Assembly: GCF_014199265.1 (NCBI RefSeq)
Contig: NZ_JACIJG010000006.1
Span: 1-64,000, forward strand
Source: Brucella daejeonensis
GTDB lineage: Bacteria > Pseudomonadota > Alphaproteobacteria > Rhizobiales > Rhizobiaceae
Direction of reading: 5' to 3'
Length of the DNA: 64,000 nt
Shown: positions 25,164 through 33,293 of the stretch, in pieces
How the letters are laid out: each line of letters begins with the position of its first letter
Numbering within the stretch: position 1 is the stretch's first letter
Position numbers and translations under genes: made by a program
The notes under the pieces: model-generated
Told to the model about the DNA's origin: nothing
The model's database searches: none
Seen by the model: only the letters and a program-made list of their open reading frames with translations

Positions 25164-26132
25164 ATGAACACTATTCATAATATCGATCTGAATCTGATCC
25201 GGGTCTTCAATGCCCTCATGGAAGAACGGAACGTGACGAAGGCCGGGGAGAGACTGAACCTCACCCAGTCGGCGGTCAGTCATGCGCTTGGAAAATTGCG
25301 TTATATGCTGTCGGACGAGCTATTCGTGCGTGGCCCCAAGGGTATGCACCCAACGCCCCGCGCCGAGGAATTGTCCCAACCGCTGCGAACCGCTTTGGCG
25401 GACATATCGGCTGCGCTTTCCCCTGACCGGTTCGACCCCGCCACCGCAGATATGAGCTTCGTGGTGGCCACGTCCGATTTTTACATAGGCACCCTGTTCC
25501 CGGCCGTCCTGCAACGGCTCGAACGGGAAGCGCCCGGCATAAGAATATGGCTCCGCCTGTTTAACGATCTCAATCTGGTCGAAGAACTGGATCGCGGTAC
25601 GCTCCATCTGGTTGTCGGGGCTTTCGGGCGAGTTCCCGGCCGCTTCAGACGCGAGCCGCTCGTATCGGTCGACAATGTCTGGATCATGCGCAAGGACCAT
25701 CCCGCAGCGTCCAGGCCGCTGACGATCGAGACCCTGGGACTTTATCCCCATGTCGATGTCTTGCTGTCCGGGCGCGCAGCAATGGAAGCCGTTGGTATGC
25801 AGGAACATGAGGGGCTGGAACGTGCGTTCGTGACCAGCAATCCGCCTTTTCTCGAAGGATTGCTGCGGGAAGCCGGGCTATCGCGTCGCATCGGTGCGAC
25901 CGTTTCCCTTATCCTTGCCGTGCCGCCCCTCGTGGCGGCGACGGACATGATTGCGCTCGTGCCGCGCAGCGTCGCCGAGACCTACAAGGATACTTATGGC
26001 CTCGTTCTTCACGAGGCGCCCTATCATCTGCCGGGCACACCGATCGATATGCTTTCACACAACACGTTTGGAGCGCATCCCGCAGTTACGTGGCTGCGCT
26101 CCATTCTGGTCGAGGCTATAAAAGCAATTTAG
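25164..26132 (+). CDS. LysR-family transcriptional regulator
   Basis: The 322-residue LysR protein has the N-terminal winged helix with VTKAGERLNLTQSAVSHALGKLR (residues about 24-46). An effector domain of the NodD/LinR-like group follows (DELFVRGPKGMHPTPRAEEL). It is divergent from the small-protein/EmrA/EmrB operon across 111 bp, the classic arrangement for a LysR activator of an efflux operon. A phenolic or drug-like inducer would be expected from such systems, but none can be named. Confidence 0.88.
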   Translation: MNTIHNIDLNLIRVFNALMEERNVTKAGERLNLTQSAVSHALGKLRYMLSDELFVRGPKGMHPTPRAEELSQPLRTALADISAALSPDRFDPATADMSFVVATSDFYIGTLFPAVLQRLEREAPGIRIWLRLFNDLNLVEELDRGTLHLVVGAFGRVPGRFRREPLVSVDNVWIMRKDHPAASRPLTIETLGLYPHVDVLLSGRAAMEAVGMQEHEGLERAFVTSNPPFLEGLLREAGLSRRIGATVSLILAVPPLVAATDMIALVPRSVAETYKDTYGLVLHEAPYHLPGTPIDMLSHNTFGAHPAVTWLRSILVEAIKAI

Positions 26133-26137
26133 CCAGA

Positions 26138-26431
26138 TCAAACGATGTGTCTGAGCAAGTGAACGGCTTCTCGACGTTCGACATTTTTCTCGCCATGGGC
26201 ATGGAAATGAGCAATATGGGCCGAATGATTGTGATGCTGCTGCGCCTCTGCATCGCGCCACTGTTCGACCAGCACAAACCTCCGACTGTCATTTGCGTCG
26301 GCAAACAGTTCATATCGTATATTACCGTCCTCCTGTGCCGACTTCCGTGTGACGGTTGTCAGATCGGCCCGCAAGGCATCCTCACAGCCTTCTTTTGCGT
26401 AAAGAATAGCCACGAGATGAATTTCCTTCAT
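26138..26431 (-). CDS. ABM-domain putative quinol monooxygenase
   Basis: The 97-residue protein has the antibiotic-biosynthesis-monooxygenase fold: VAILYAKEGCEDALRADL, then GNIRYELFADANDSRRFVLVEQWRD. The C-terminus normally carries a conserved H-x-x-x-H contact region; here it is unusually rich in histidine (QQHHNHSAHIAHFHAHG). Such small dimeric cofactor-free enzymes oxidise quinols or have quinone-protective roles. A GGAG ribosome site precedes the ATG. It is convergent with the LysR gene, with 5 bp between stops. Confidence 0.75.
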   Translation of the reverse strand: MKEIHLVAILYAKEGCEDALRADLTTVTRKSAQEDGNIRYELFADANDSRRFVLVEQWRDAEAQQHHNHSAHIAHFHAHGEKNVERREAVHLLRHIV

Positions 26432-26502
26432 GATCGTCTCCTTTGCTTACCGGAGCATCTCTCCTTCAAACAGATAAGGCAGGTGCTGTTCCGAAAGTTC
26501 GT

Positions 26503-26541
26503 GCAGGGCGGCAACCGAAGAGAATCCGGTTGCCGCCCTGC
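26503..26541. terminator. Strong hairpin downstream of the isochorismatase remnant
   Basis: GCAGGGCGGCAACC and GGTTGCCGCCCTGC form a perfect 14-bp stem with an 11-base loop. It lies 12 bases after the stop of the truncated isochorismatase gene on the minus strand. No U-run follows on that strand, so it may be a transcript-end stabiliser or a former terminator. Confidence 0.5.
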
Positions 26542-26553
26542 ATTCAGACAAGC

Positions 26554-26970
26554 CTATTCACCCCGATCATAAGAGAACTGGATGCCTGCCGTGCCACCGG
26601 TCTCAATGAAAAGTTTCATGAAATCCGGGACAGTTTTGCTACGCGACCAATCGCGCTGAAGTTCACAGAACAGCTGCGCAACGCTGATCATTTTTCCTCC
26701 AGCCTGCTCGATGCGGCGCAGGGCGGCATCGTGCGCCGCGACCGACGTTCCCCCGACAGCATCGACGACGACATACACCTCGTAACCTTCAGCCAGCGCA
26801 TCGATTGCAGGAAATGTCAGACATGCTTCTGTCCATAAGGCGGTCATGATCAGTTTCTTGCGTCCCGTCGCTTCCACAGCCTTGCGGAATTCGACATCTT
26901 CCCATGAATTGATCGTCGTGCGGTCATAAGTCGGAGGACCCGCCAGGATTTGATGAGCAATTCCGCTCTT
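26554..26970 (-). pseudogene. 5'-truncated isochorismatase-family hydrolase
   Basis: The open frame after a TAG at 26971 codes for about 138 residues that match the C-terminal two thirds of YcaC-like isochorismatase-fold hydrolases: YDRTTINSWEDVEFRKAV, then ATGRKKLIMTALWTEACLTFP with the catalytic cysteine, AIDALAEGYEVYVVVDAVGGTS and ELQRDWSRSKTVPDFM. Normal members have about 200 residues; the N-terminal part with the catalytic Asp and Lys is absent. The similarity stops within about 20 bases of the AT-rich segment. A GTG at 26877 could start a 107-residue fragment, but it would lack key catalytic residues. I call it a remnant. Confidence 0.75.
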
Positions 26971-27180
26971 CTATTTCAATTGGAAAATCCGCGCTTAAAA
27001 ATATATATAAGTAACAATAAATAATAAATACAAAAAACTGTATATATATGCAATCATCGATATGGGAAGAATATAACTCTGTATTATTTCATATATATAG
27101 ATGGCATAAATAAAAATATATTTTTTATATAATTTATATTTAGATTTGCGGTTTATCTCTTTTTATCCATATTTTTTCGT
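26971..27180. other. Extremely AT-rich segment upstream of the quaternary-amine transporter
   Basis: By hand count 33 of the 180 bases at 27001-27180 are G or C (about 18%), in a region otherwise strongly GC-rich. It holds long alternating TA tracts and A- and T-runs and no plausible gene. A weak promoter can be read as TTGCGG (27146-27151) and TATTTT (27170-27175), 18 bases apart. Such DNA is a typical target of MucR/H-NS-like silencers and could also be a recombination scar. Confidence 0.7.
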
Positions 27181-27245
27181 TGACCATCCAGGGTCGATTC
27201 GGTACGCCCAACACACGATACTTTAACAGGGCGAGGATATACAGA

Positions 27246-28265
27246 ATGATATTATACGGAAAAGGTCCACTTATCGGGGCCGCCCTCACTGTTGCAGCAT
27301 TTTTTTCCCAGCCGGCTCTGGCTCAGGATAACGCTTGTGGCACGGACAGGACGATCGACATCGCGGAAATGACGTGGCCTTCGGCTGCCGCGCTTGCACA
27401 TATCCATGCGACGATCCTTGAAAAGGGGTTCGGCTGTACGGTCGAGATTGTCGCCGGTGACACTGTACCCACATCGTCATCGATGCTTACGCGCGGTCGC
27501 CCGGCAATTGCGCCCGAGCTTTGGACCAGCACCATTCAAGATGCATGGGAGCAAGGCATCAAGGATGGCAAAACCGTCGAACTCGGGGATGCCATCACCG
27601 ACGGCACGGTGGAAGGCTGGTTCATTCCCCGTTATGTGCAGGAGGCCAATCCGGAGCTGAAGACGGCACAGGATGTCATCGCACGGCCGGACCTCTTTCC
27701 GGACCCGGAAAGCTCGGGCAAGGGCCGCCTCTATTCATGCCCTCCGGGCTGGGCCTGTGAACTTTCGACCACGGCCTTGTTCAAGGCTTTCAACATGGGT
27801 GAAAAATGGAACCTCTTTTCGGCTGGTTCCGGCGGCGCTCTCGATGCTTCCATCGCCCGGGCCTTTTTGCGTAAGGACCCCATTCTTTTCTACTATTGGG
27901 GGCCTACCGCGATCCTGGGCAAGTTCGATGCCGTGCAACTCGATCTCGGTGAAAGCAAGCCGGAAGTCTACGCTTGCAACACCAATCCCGACTGCAAGAA
28001 CCCGCCCGCTGTAACCGCCTATCCGTCATCTCCCGCCGTCATCGGTGCCGCCGCCTGGATAAAAGAAGAGGCCCCGACGATTGCAGACTATTTCTCCAAA
28101 GTCGGGCTGACGAATGCCCAGATCAGCGAATTGCTGGTTTATGGGGATGAAAACAAGGCGGATGCAAAGGCCACGGCACTCAATTTCCTGAAAACCAAGC
28201 AGGATGTCTGGCGGAAGTGGGTTCCCGCAGACGTGGCGCAGAAGGTTGAGGCCGGCCTGCGCTAA
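27246..28265 (+). CDS. Glycine-betaine/choline-type ABC substrate-binding protein (copy 1)
   Basis: The 339-residue protein has a signal peptide (LIGAALTVAAFFSQPALAQ) and then an OpuAC/ProX-like binding fold: DIAEMTWPSAAALAHIHATILEKG, TRGRPAIAPELWTS and EGWFIPRYVQEANPEL. Conserved Trp and Tyr residues (FYYWGPTAIL, CPPGWACEL) could form the aromatic cage for a quaternary amine. Cysteines at the mature N-terminus and in GFGCTV and YACN may form disulfides. The ATG before ILYGKGP has GAGGA upstream. It is the first of two tandem binding-protein genes for one transporter. Confidence 0.85.
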   Translation: MILYGKGPLIGAALTVAAFFSQPALAQDNACGTDRTIDIAEMTWPSAAALAHIHATILEKGFGCTVEIVAGDTVPTSSSMLTRGRPAIAPELWTSTIQDAWEQGIKDGKTVELGDAITDGTVEGWFIPRYVQEANPELKTAQDVIARPDLFPDPESSGKGRLYSCPPGWACELSTTALFKAFNMGEKWNLFSAGSGGALDASIARAFLRKDPILFYYWGPTAILGKFDAVQLDLGESKPEVYACNTNPDCKNPPAVTAYPSSPAVIGAAAWIKEEAPTIADYFSKVGLTNAQISELLVYGDENKADAKATALNFLKTKQDVWRKWVPADVAQKVEAGLR

Positions 28266-28303
28266 ACCGCAGGCCTGTCGTCTCTGTAAAGCAGGAGTAG
28301 ACA

Positions 28304-29323
28304 ATGCAATTGAAATGGAAGGCGCCGCTTATTGCGGCGCTCTTTGTCGGCGGGGTAATGCAGGCTTTTCCGGCCAGCGCGGCAGATACCGCCTGTGGCA
28401 CGGACAAGAAGTTCGATATCGTTGAAATGAGCTGGCCTTCAGCGGCAGCTCTGGCACATATCCATGCAACAATTCTGCGCGATGGCTATGGCTGCAATGT
28501 CGAGATTGTCGCTGGCGAAACACTACCGAGCGTATCGTCGATGATTACGCGCGGACATCCGGCCCTTGCGCCCGAATTATGGACAGGCGCCATATTGGAG
28601 CTTTGGAACAAAGGGCTCTCGGAAGGCAAGACCGTCAAATTCGGAGATGCGATCAGTGACGGAACCCTGGAGGGCTGGTTCATACCCAAATACGTTCAGG
28701 AAGAACATCCCGAACTGGCCAAGGTAGAAGACGTCATCGCACGTCCCGACCTTTTCCCCGATCCTGAAGCGACCGACAAGGGACGTTTTTACTCCTGTCC
28801 GCCGGGATGGAGCTGTGAGCGCGCCAATGCATCGCTGTTCAAAGCCCTGGGAATGGACGAGAAATGGAACCTTTTTTCCCCGGGATCAGGCGGCGCGCTG
28901 GATGCTTCCGTCGCACGTGCTTTCATCCGTAAGGAGCCAGTCCTGTTCTATTATTGGGGTCCCTCGGCGATCCTTGGAAAATACGAAACCGTCCAACTGG
29001 ATCTCGGCAAGGTCGATCCCGATGTCTATGCCTGTAACGTGGATGTGCATTGCGACAAGCAGCCGGGCAAAACGGCTTTTCCGTCTTCGCCCGCTCTCGT
29101 AGGCGGTGCTGTCTGGATCAAGGACGAAGCGCCCGTCATTGCCGATTATCTGTCGAAAGTGGGCATGACCAACAACGAGATCAGCAAGTTGCTGGTGTAT
29201 GGCGACGAGAATAAAGCGGATGCGGCCGCCACCGCAATGAACTTTCTCAAGACGGAATCCGCCGTCTGGAAGAAATGGGTTCAGCCTGATGTCGCCGAAC
29301 GTGTCGAAGCCGCTCTGAAGTAG
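28304..29323 (+). CDS. Glycine-betaine/choline-type ABC substrate-binding protein (copy 2)
   Basis: This protein also has 339 residues and aligns with copy 1 without gaps at roughly 70% identity by eye. It has its own signal peptide (LIAALFVGGVMQAFPASAA). The cage residues are kept (FYYWGPSAIL, CPPGWSCER), but nearby loops differ (KVDPDVYACNVDVHCDK versus SKPEVYACNTNPDCKN). The close likeness points to a tandem duplication, and the differences suggest a changed ligand range. It is 38 bp behind copy 1 with AGCAGGAG upstream. Candidate ligands include glycine betaine, proline betaine, choline and carnitine; none can be fixed. Confidence 0.85.
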   Translation: MQLKWKAPLIAALFVGGVMQAFPASAADTACGTDKKFDIVEMSWPSAAALAHIHATILRDGYGCNVEIVAGETLPSVSSMITRGHPALAPELWTGAILELWNKGLSEGKTVKFGDAISDGTLEGWFIPKYVQEEHPELAKVEDVIARPDLFPDPEATDKGRFYSCPPGWSCERANASLFKALGMDEKWNLFSPGSGGALDASVARAFIRKEPVLFYYWGPSAILGKYETVQLDLGKVDPDVYACNVDVHCDKQPGKTAFPSSPALVGGAVWIKDEAPVIADYLSKVGMTNNEISKLLVYGDENKADAAATAMNFLKTESAVWKKWVQPDVAERVEAALK

Positions 29324-29398
29324 GAGCGAAATCCAAGAGTATAATCCGGCCGGAGTGGAACCAGTGTCGGTAAGATTATGCTTGCAGGAATAGGGATT

Positions 29399-29433
29399 GG
29401 AGTGCCGATCCGGTTGAATCGGGTCGGCACTCC
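29399..29433. terminator. Hairpin between the binding-protein and permease genes
   Basis: GGAGTGCCGATCC and GGGTCGGCACTCC form a 13-bp stem with one mismatch. It follows the copy-2 binding-protein gene by 75 bp and runs directly into repeat copy C. It could attenuate readthrough or protect the binding-protein mRNA. Confidence 0.5.
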
Positions 29434-29535
29434 AGAGCATTTCCAGTAAAAGTGGAAACCGGTTTTGCGGCCGGAAATGCGTAAGAACAGACAGATAGAG
29501 CGGTTCCACGTTTCCATTTGAACAGGAACCGCTCT
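29434..29535. repeat. Double-palindrome intergenic repeat (Bru-RS/RIME-like), copy C
   Basis: This 102-bp element is in the opposite orientation to copy A. One side pairs AGAGCGGTTCC with GGAACCGCTCT (29497-29535). The other side runs AGAGCATTTCC...GGAAATGC with an inner CCGG-rich stem. The linker AGAACAGACAGATAGAG is identical over 17 bases to the one in copy E. The length fits the 103-105 bp quoted for Bru-RS repeats (recalled, not searched). Confidence 0.75.
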
Positions 29536-29587
29536 AACCGCCTTTCCGATCCGGCATCTGCCGGGAATAAGAAATCAGGCTGGACAT

Positions 29588-30457
29588 ATGTTTCCAAGTT
29601 TTATCGATACCAACCCATGGCGTCGCGCTGTAGACGATGGCCTCAACTGGGTTGTCAGCAATTGGGGCCAGGGTTTCGAAACGGCGGCACGACCGCTCCT
29701 TTTGTTACTTAACGCGATCGAAGGTTTGCTGATAGCCATACCGTGGTGGGCAATAATCCTGTTTCTGGTCGGCGTTTCCTGGCTTGCCACCAGACGCTGG
29801 CAACTGCCGCTCGTGGTTTTCATTGCTCTGGTTTTCCTCGGAATTATGGGGCTGTGGCAGGATGCGATGGCGACCACTGCCTTGATGCTGGCAGCAACCA
29901 TCACCACGCTCATTCTTTCGATCCCGGTCGGCGTGTGGATGTCGCGTTCGTCCGTGGTACGGCAGGTCATCACGCCGATACTCGACCTGATGCAGACCCT
30001 GCCGAGTTTTGTCTATCTGATCCCGACGGTAATGATTTTCGGGCCGGGCAAGATTCCGGCCCTGATCGCCACGATCGTCTATGCAGCGCCGCCCCTTGCC
30101 CGCCTGACCAATCTGGGATTGCGCTCCGTCGATCCTGCGATCATGGAGGCCAGCCGCGCCTTTGGAACGACGCCGGTTCAGCGGCTTTTCGGCGTACAGA
30201 TACCTCTTGCATTACCCACCATCCTCGCGGGCATCAACCAGACCACGATGATGGCGCTGGCCATGGTGGTTATTGCCTCGATGATCGGCGCCGGTGGCCT
30301 GGGCTATCAGGTATTGCAGGGCATTGGTCGGCTGGAAATCAGCCGGGGACTTTTTGCCGGGCTGGGCATCGTGGCCCTTGCCGTTGTCTTCGATCGCATT
30401 ACCCAGGCGTTTGGCCGTCGCCTGCAAAAAAGAATTGGTGTTGGGGAGACACGTTGA
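29588..30457 (+). CDS. Glycine-betaine-type ABC transporter permease (ProW-like)
   Basis: The 289-residue permease has an N-terminal amphipathic segment, several membrane helices, and the binding-protein-dependent transport motif EASRAFGTTPVQRLFGVQIPLALPTILAGINQ. Other ProW-like signatures are DLMQTLPSFVYLIPTVMIFGPGK and IASMIGAGGLGYQVLQGIG. It forms the homodimeric pore of the quaternary-amine importer. Its stop overlaps the ATPase start by one base (TGATG). Confidence 0.9.
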   Translation: MFPSFIDTNPWRRAVDDGLNWVVSNWGQGFETAARPLLLLLNAIEGLLIAIPWWAIILFLVGVSWLATRRWQLPLVVFIALVFLGIMGLWQDAMATTALMLAATITTLILSIPVGVWMSRSSVVRQVITPILDLMQTLPSFVYLIPTVMIFGPGKIPALIATIVYAAPPLARLTNLGLRSVDPAIMEASRAFGTTPVQRLFGVQIPLALPTILAGINQTTMMALAMVVIASMIGAGGLGYQVLQGIGRLEISRGLFAGLGIVALAVVFDRITQAFGRRLQKRIGVGETR

Positions 30458-31500
30458 TGAACCAACAGGCAGAACGGGAAATTGCCATTGAAATCCGCGG
30501 AGTAACCAAGATATTCGGCGATGCGCCCGCGCGCGCGCTGGAGTTGTTGCGGGACGGTAAATCCAAAACCGAAGTACAGGCCGAAACCGGCCATGTCGTC
30601 GGGCTGGACAATGTATCGCTTGAGGTTGCCCGAGGTGAGATTTTTGTCGTCATGGGTCTATCGGGATCGGGAAAATCGACCCTGATCCGGCATGTAAATC
30701 GCCTTATCGACCCGACGGCGGGCGAGATATTCGTCAATGGCACCGATGTGCTGAAGATGAGTAACCTCGAACTGAGGGCATTGCGCCGCCAAACGGTAAC
30801 CATGGTGTTCCAGAAATTCGGGCTTCTTCCCCATCGGTCGGTACTGGACAATGTGGCGTATGGTCTGGCCGTACGCGGTACAGATCGCAAAGAACGCCGC
30901 GAAGAGGCTGATCGATGGATTGAAACGGTCGGTCTGGCCGGATACCAGAATGCAAGACCGCACCAGCTTTCGGGCGGACAGCAGCAGCGGGTCGGCCTAG
31001 CCCGCGCATTGGCAATGAACACCGATATCGTGCTCATGGATGAGGCGTTTTCCGCTCTCGACCCGCTCATTCGGTCCGGGATGCAGGACGAACTGATGTC
31101 CCTTCAGAAAACGCTTAACAAGACCATCCTTTTTATCACTCATGATTTCGATGAGGCCCTTAAAATCGGAGATCGGATAGCGGTTCTGAAAGATGGCGTT
31201 GTGCAGCAGGTTGGGAAGCCGGAAGACATCGTTCTCAGACCAGCCAACGAGCATATCGAGGAATTTGTGCGTGAGGTGAACAAGGCGCGTGCCATTCACG
31301 TACGTGCAATCATGGAGAAGGGCAATTTCGAACCCTGCGACCATACAGTTCCAGCAGATGCGCGTTGCGAAGATGTACTGCCATTGTTTGCCCAGCATGA
31401 TTGGGTGGGCATTACGGATGAGGCCGGAGTACAGATTGGTCGTATTACGGCCAAGCAGGTCATTCATGCGCTTGCGCGATATTCACAATCGCCAGACTGA
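30457..31500 (+). CDS. Glycine-betaine-type ABC transporter ATPase (ProV-like)
   Basis: The 347-residue ATPase has Walker A GLSGSGKST, signature LSGGQQQRVGLARAL and Walker B IVLMDEAFSALDPLIRSGMQ, a ProV/OpuAA-type D-loop. The C-terminal 80 residues, after FVREVNKARAIHV, correspond to the regulatory region that carries CBS domains in osmoregulated members; only about one CBS-length unit is present here. The N-terminal insert DAPARALELLRDGKSKTEVQAETG is a normal feature of the family. The start is fixed by the overlap with the permease stop. Confidence 0.9.
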   Translation: MNQQAEREIAIEIRGVTKIFGDAPARALELLRDGKSKTEVQAETGHVVGLDNVSLEVARGEIFVVMGLSGSGKSTLIRHVNRLIDPTAGEIFVNGTDVLKMSNLELRALRRQTVTMVFQKFGLLPHRSVLDNVAYGLAVRGTDRKERREEADRWIETVGLAGYQNARPHQLSGGQQQRVGLARALAMNTDIVLMDEAFSALDPLIRSGMQDELMSLQKTLNKTILFITHDFDEALKIGDRIAVLKDGVVQQVGKPEDIVLRPANEHIEEFVREVNKARAIHVRAIMEKGNFEPCDHTVPADARCEDVLPLFAQHDWVGITDEAGVQIGRITAKQVIHALARYSQSPD

Positions 31501-31593
31501 AATTTGCCCTTCCTTGCCTCCGTTCATACCGGGGCGCTGAGATGCCAGCGCTAACCAAGCCTTGAAAAGGCTCACTGCCGCACGGGGCTTAAC

Positions 31594-31626
31594 CAAAGCT
31601 CGGTGAGTTCCACTCATCGAGCTTTG
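31594..31626. repeat. 14-bp stem palindrome with TTCCA loop (small-palindrome family, member 1)
   Basis: CAAAGCTCGGTGAG and CTCATCGAGCTTTG pair over 14 positions (one G-U in RNA) around the 5-base loop TTCCA. A second copy of the same design occurs at 39856-39888. Core letters GCTCG-R-TGAGTTC-Y-R-CTCATCGAGC are shared. Either a dispersed palindromic repeat or a shared terminator design is possible; no U-run follows. Confidence 0.6.
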
Positions 31627-31810
31627 CTATTATAGAGAACAAGACGCAACGTCATATTGCTATGCTGCCAGCGATTGGCGCGACATAACCCGGTTCTCCT
31701 TTATTATAGAAAATTCCCCAACAACCGTTAGTCTGCCGCAAACATCTGCGACTAAACGCGGGTTCCATCGATGATAAATGGTTGGAAATACTGAACTGAT
31801 GTGTTACCGC

Positions 31811-31890
31811 CTAGATGGGTGTCAGTTGTGTGCTGCAACATGGCAGGTCTTTTAGTGTGGTCGGGCCGCCGCGCGGAAAGGGTGCTATCC
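31811..31890 (+). promoter_or_regulatory. Structured nhaA leader, possible cation riboswitch
   Basis: The 5' leader can form a long hairpin at 31820-31845 (TGTCAGTTG with CAACATGGCA, one bulge). A short GC-rich hairpin CCGC-CGC-GCGG at 31867-31877 adjoins the ribosome-site sequence GGAAAGGG. That arrangement could control access to the nhaA start. Li+/Na+-type riboswitch candidates called nhaA-I and nhaA-II are known upstream of nhaA genes in Proteobacteria. I cannot confirm a match without a covariance model. Confidence 0.35.
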
Positions 31891-33246
31891 ATGGCTTCCT
31901 CCGCGCCACGGCGAAAGATTTACCGGGCTCAGGCTCTTACTGAACGCGCTTTCGCCTCTCTCGAACATTTCATGCATATCGAGGCTGTCAGCAGCATCGT
32001 CTTGCTTGTGGCGACTGCTATCGCCCTCGTCTGGGCCAATTCTCCACTGTCGGAAAGCTACCATCATCTCTGGGACCTATCCTTTTCCGTCGGCTTAGGT
32101 GATTTCGTCTTCGATCGCCCCTTACATTTCTGGATCAACGACGTGTTGATGACCGTATTCTTCCTCGTCGTAGGCATGGAAATCAGGCGGGAAATACACG
32201 AAGGAGCGTTAAGCGATCGACGACAGGCCCTGCTCCCCATCGCAGCCGCCATTGGCGGCGTGATAGCGCCTGCACTCATTTATGTAAGCCTGAACGTTTC
32301 TTCGCCCCGATTTCAGGGATGGGCCGTACCCACGGCAACGGATATTGTATTTGCATTGGGTGCGCTGGCACTGCTCGGCAAAGCCATTCCGGGCAATGTC
32401 CGTGTTTTTTTGTTGGCGCTTGCAATCATTGATGACGTTGTCGCCGTTCTCATCATTGCCTTTTTTTACTCCGGCGGGCTGGATTATAGTGGATTTGCCA
32501 CAGCGGCGCTCGGCATTGTCATGGTGTTGGCCCTTCAACACATGGGTATCGGATCGGCTTATGCCTATATCGTGCCCGGGGCTGTGATCTGGGGCGGTTT
32601 GCTGATTACCGGCGCTCACCCGACACTTGCCGGTGTAGTGCTCGGACTGATGACACCGGTAACGCCGATATTCATGCGCGAGCATCCTCTGGAGACACTA
32701 TCGCGTATTGGCTCCGAGCTTCCAGGGCTTGCGCCGTACCGGGACAAGGATCGCGTGGTAGGCAAGTTGAAAAAATTACGTCGTGCCCAACGCGAAATGC
32801 TGCCTCCCGTCATAAGGGTGGAAACAGCCCTGCATCCGTGGGTCGCCTACGGAGTAGTGCCGTTGTTCGCCCTGGCGAATGCAGGTGTCAGCCTCGGTGA
32901 GGTTGATCTTTTCAGCGAGGGGCCGCAATGGGTCATGACAGGCGTAATCGCCGCCCTTGTCTTGGGAAAACCCGTTGGCGTCATTTTGGTAAGCTGGCTG
33001 ATGGTTCAACTGAAGCTTTGCCGCCTGCCGTCAGACGTAAATTGGGGTGGAATATGCCTGATTGGACTGCTGGCAGGGATAGGGTTCACCATGTCCATTT
33101 TTGTTGCGACGTTGGCATTTACGGAGGCGAGCCTTCTTGGCTCGGCCAAACTGGGAGTACTCATAGGGTCAGCGACGTCCGCAACACTTGGACTTGGCTG
33201 GGGGCTTGTCTACGCTCACAAGCTGCGCCCGAGCGTAGACGAATAA
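31891..33246 (+). CDS. nhaA: Na+/H+ antiporter NhaA
   Basis: The 451-residue protein belongs to the NhaA family. It has [19 protein letters not shown], the Asp of [17 protein letters not shown] (D151) and the adjacent pair [17 protein letters not shown] (D181-D182), which bind and exchange Na+/Li+ for protons. [14 protein letters not shown] near the C-terminus is also conserved. The chosen ATG before ASSAPRRKI follows GGAAAGGG; the longer frame upstream is leader. It likely serves salt and alkaline-pH tolerance, which fits the preceding compatible-solute importer. Confidence 0.92.
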   Translation: MASSAPRRKIYRAQALTERAFASLEHFMHIEAVSSIVLLVATAIALVWANSPLSESYHHLWDLSFSVGLGDFVFDRPLHFWINDVLMTVFFLVVGMEIRREIHEGALSDRRQALLPIAAAIGGVIAPALIYVSLNVSSPRFQGWAVPTATDIVFALGALALLGKAIPGNVRVFLLALAIIDDVVAVLIIAFFYSGGLDYSGFATAALGIVMVLALQHMGIGSAYAYIVPGAVIWGGLLITGAHPTLAGVVLGLMTPVTPIFMREHPLETLSRIGSELPGLAPYRDKDRVVGKLKKLRRAQREMLPPVIRVETALHPWVAYGVVPLFALANAGVSLGEVDLFSEGPQWVMTGVIAALVLGKPVGVILVSWLMVQLKLCRLPSDVNWGGICLIGLLAGIGFTMSIFVATLAFTEASLLGSAKLGVLIGSATSATLGLGWGLVYAHKLRPSVDE

Positions 33247-33256
33247 CGCCCTTAGA

Positions 33257-33293
33257 AACCGATAGGCGGTTCCGTCAAAACAGGACCGTTCTA
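33257..33293. repeat. Partial repeat arm (copy D) at the convergent junction
   Basis: GGCGGTTCCGTCAAAACAGG and GACCGTTCT resemble one palindromic arm of copies A and C (AGAGCGGTTCC...GGAACCGCTCT). Only one half of the element remains. It lies between the converging ends of nhaA and the glycerate kinase gene and could act as a two-way terminator. Confidence 0.4.

Larger units (their letters stand above)
31501..31890. other. Intergenic region between the transporter and nhaA
   Basis: No gene is seen. Near its start AGCCTT-GAA-AAGGCT (31558-31572) is a small hairpin that could end the transporter transcript. A larger palindrome follows at 31594-31626 (separate entry). The last 80 bases form a potentially structured leader of nhaA (separate entry). 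TTTATTATAG near 31702 could hold a -10 box, but I see no clear -35 partner. Confidence 0.5.

Noticed and set aside
27001-27180. AT-rich segment considered as a replication origin
   Set aside because: No repA/dnaA-type gene, DnaA boxes or iterons were noticed nearby; an upstream regulatory or scar sequence is simpler.
29743-30456. N-terminal extension of the ProV-like frame to 585 residues
   Set aside because: It only overlaps the permease in another frame; the ATPase family start and TGATG overlap fix the start at 30457.
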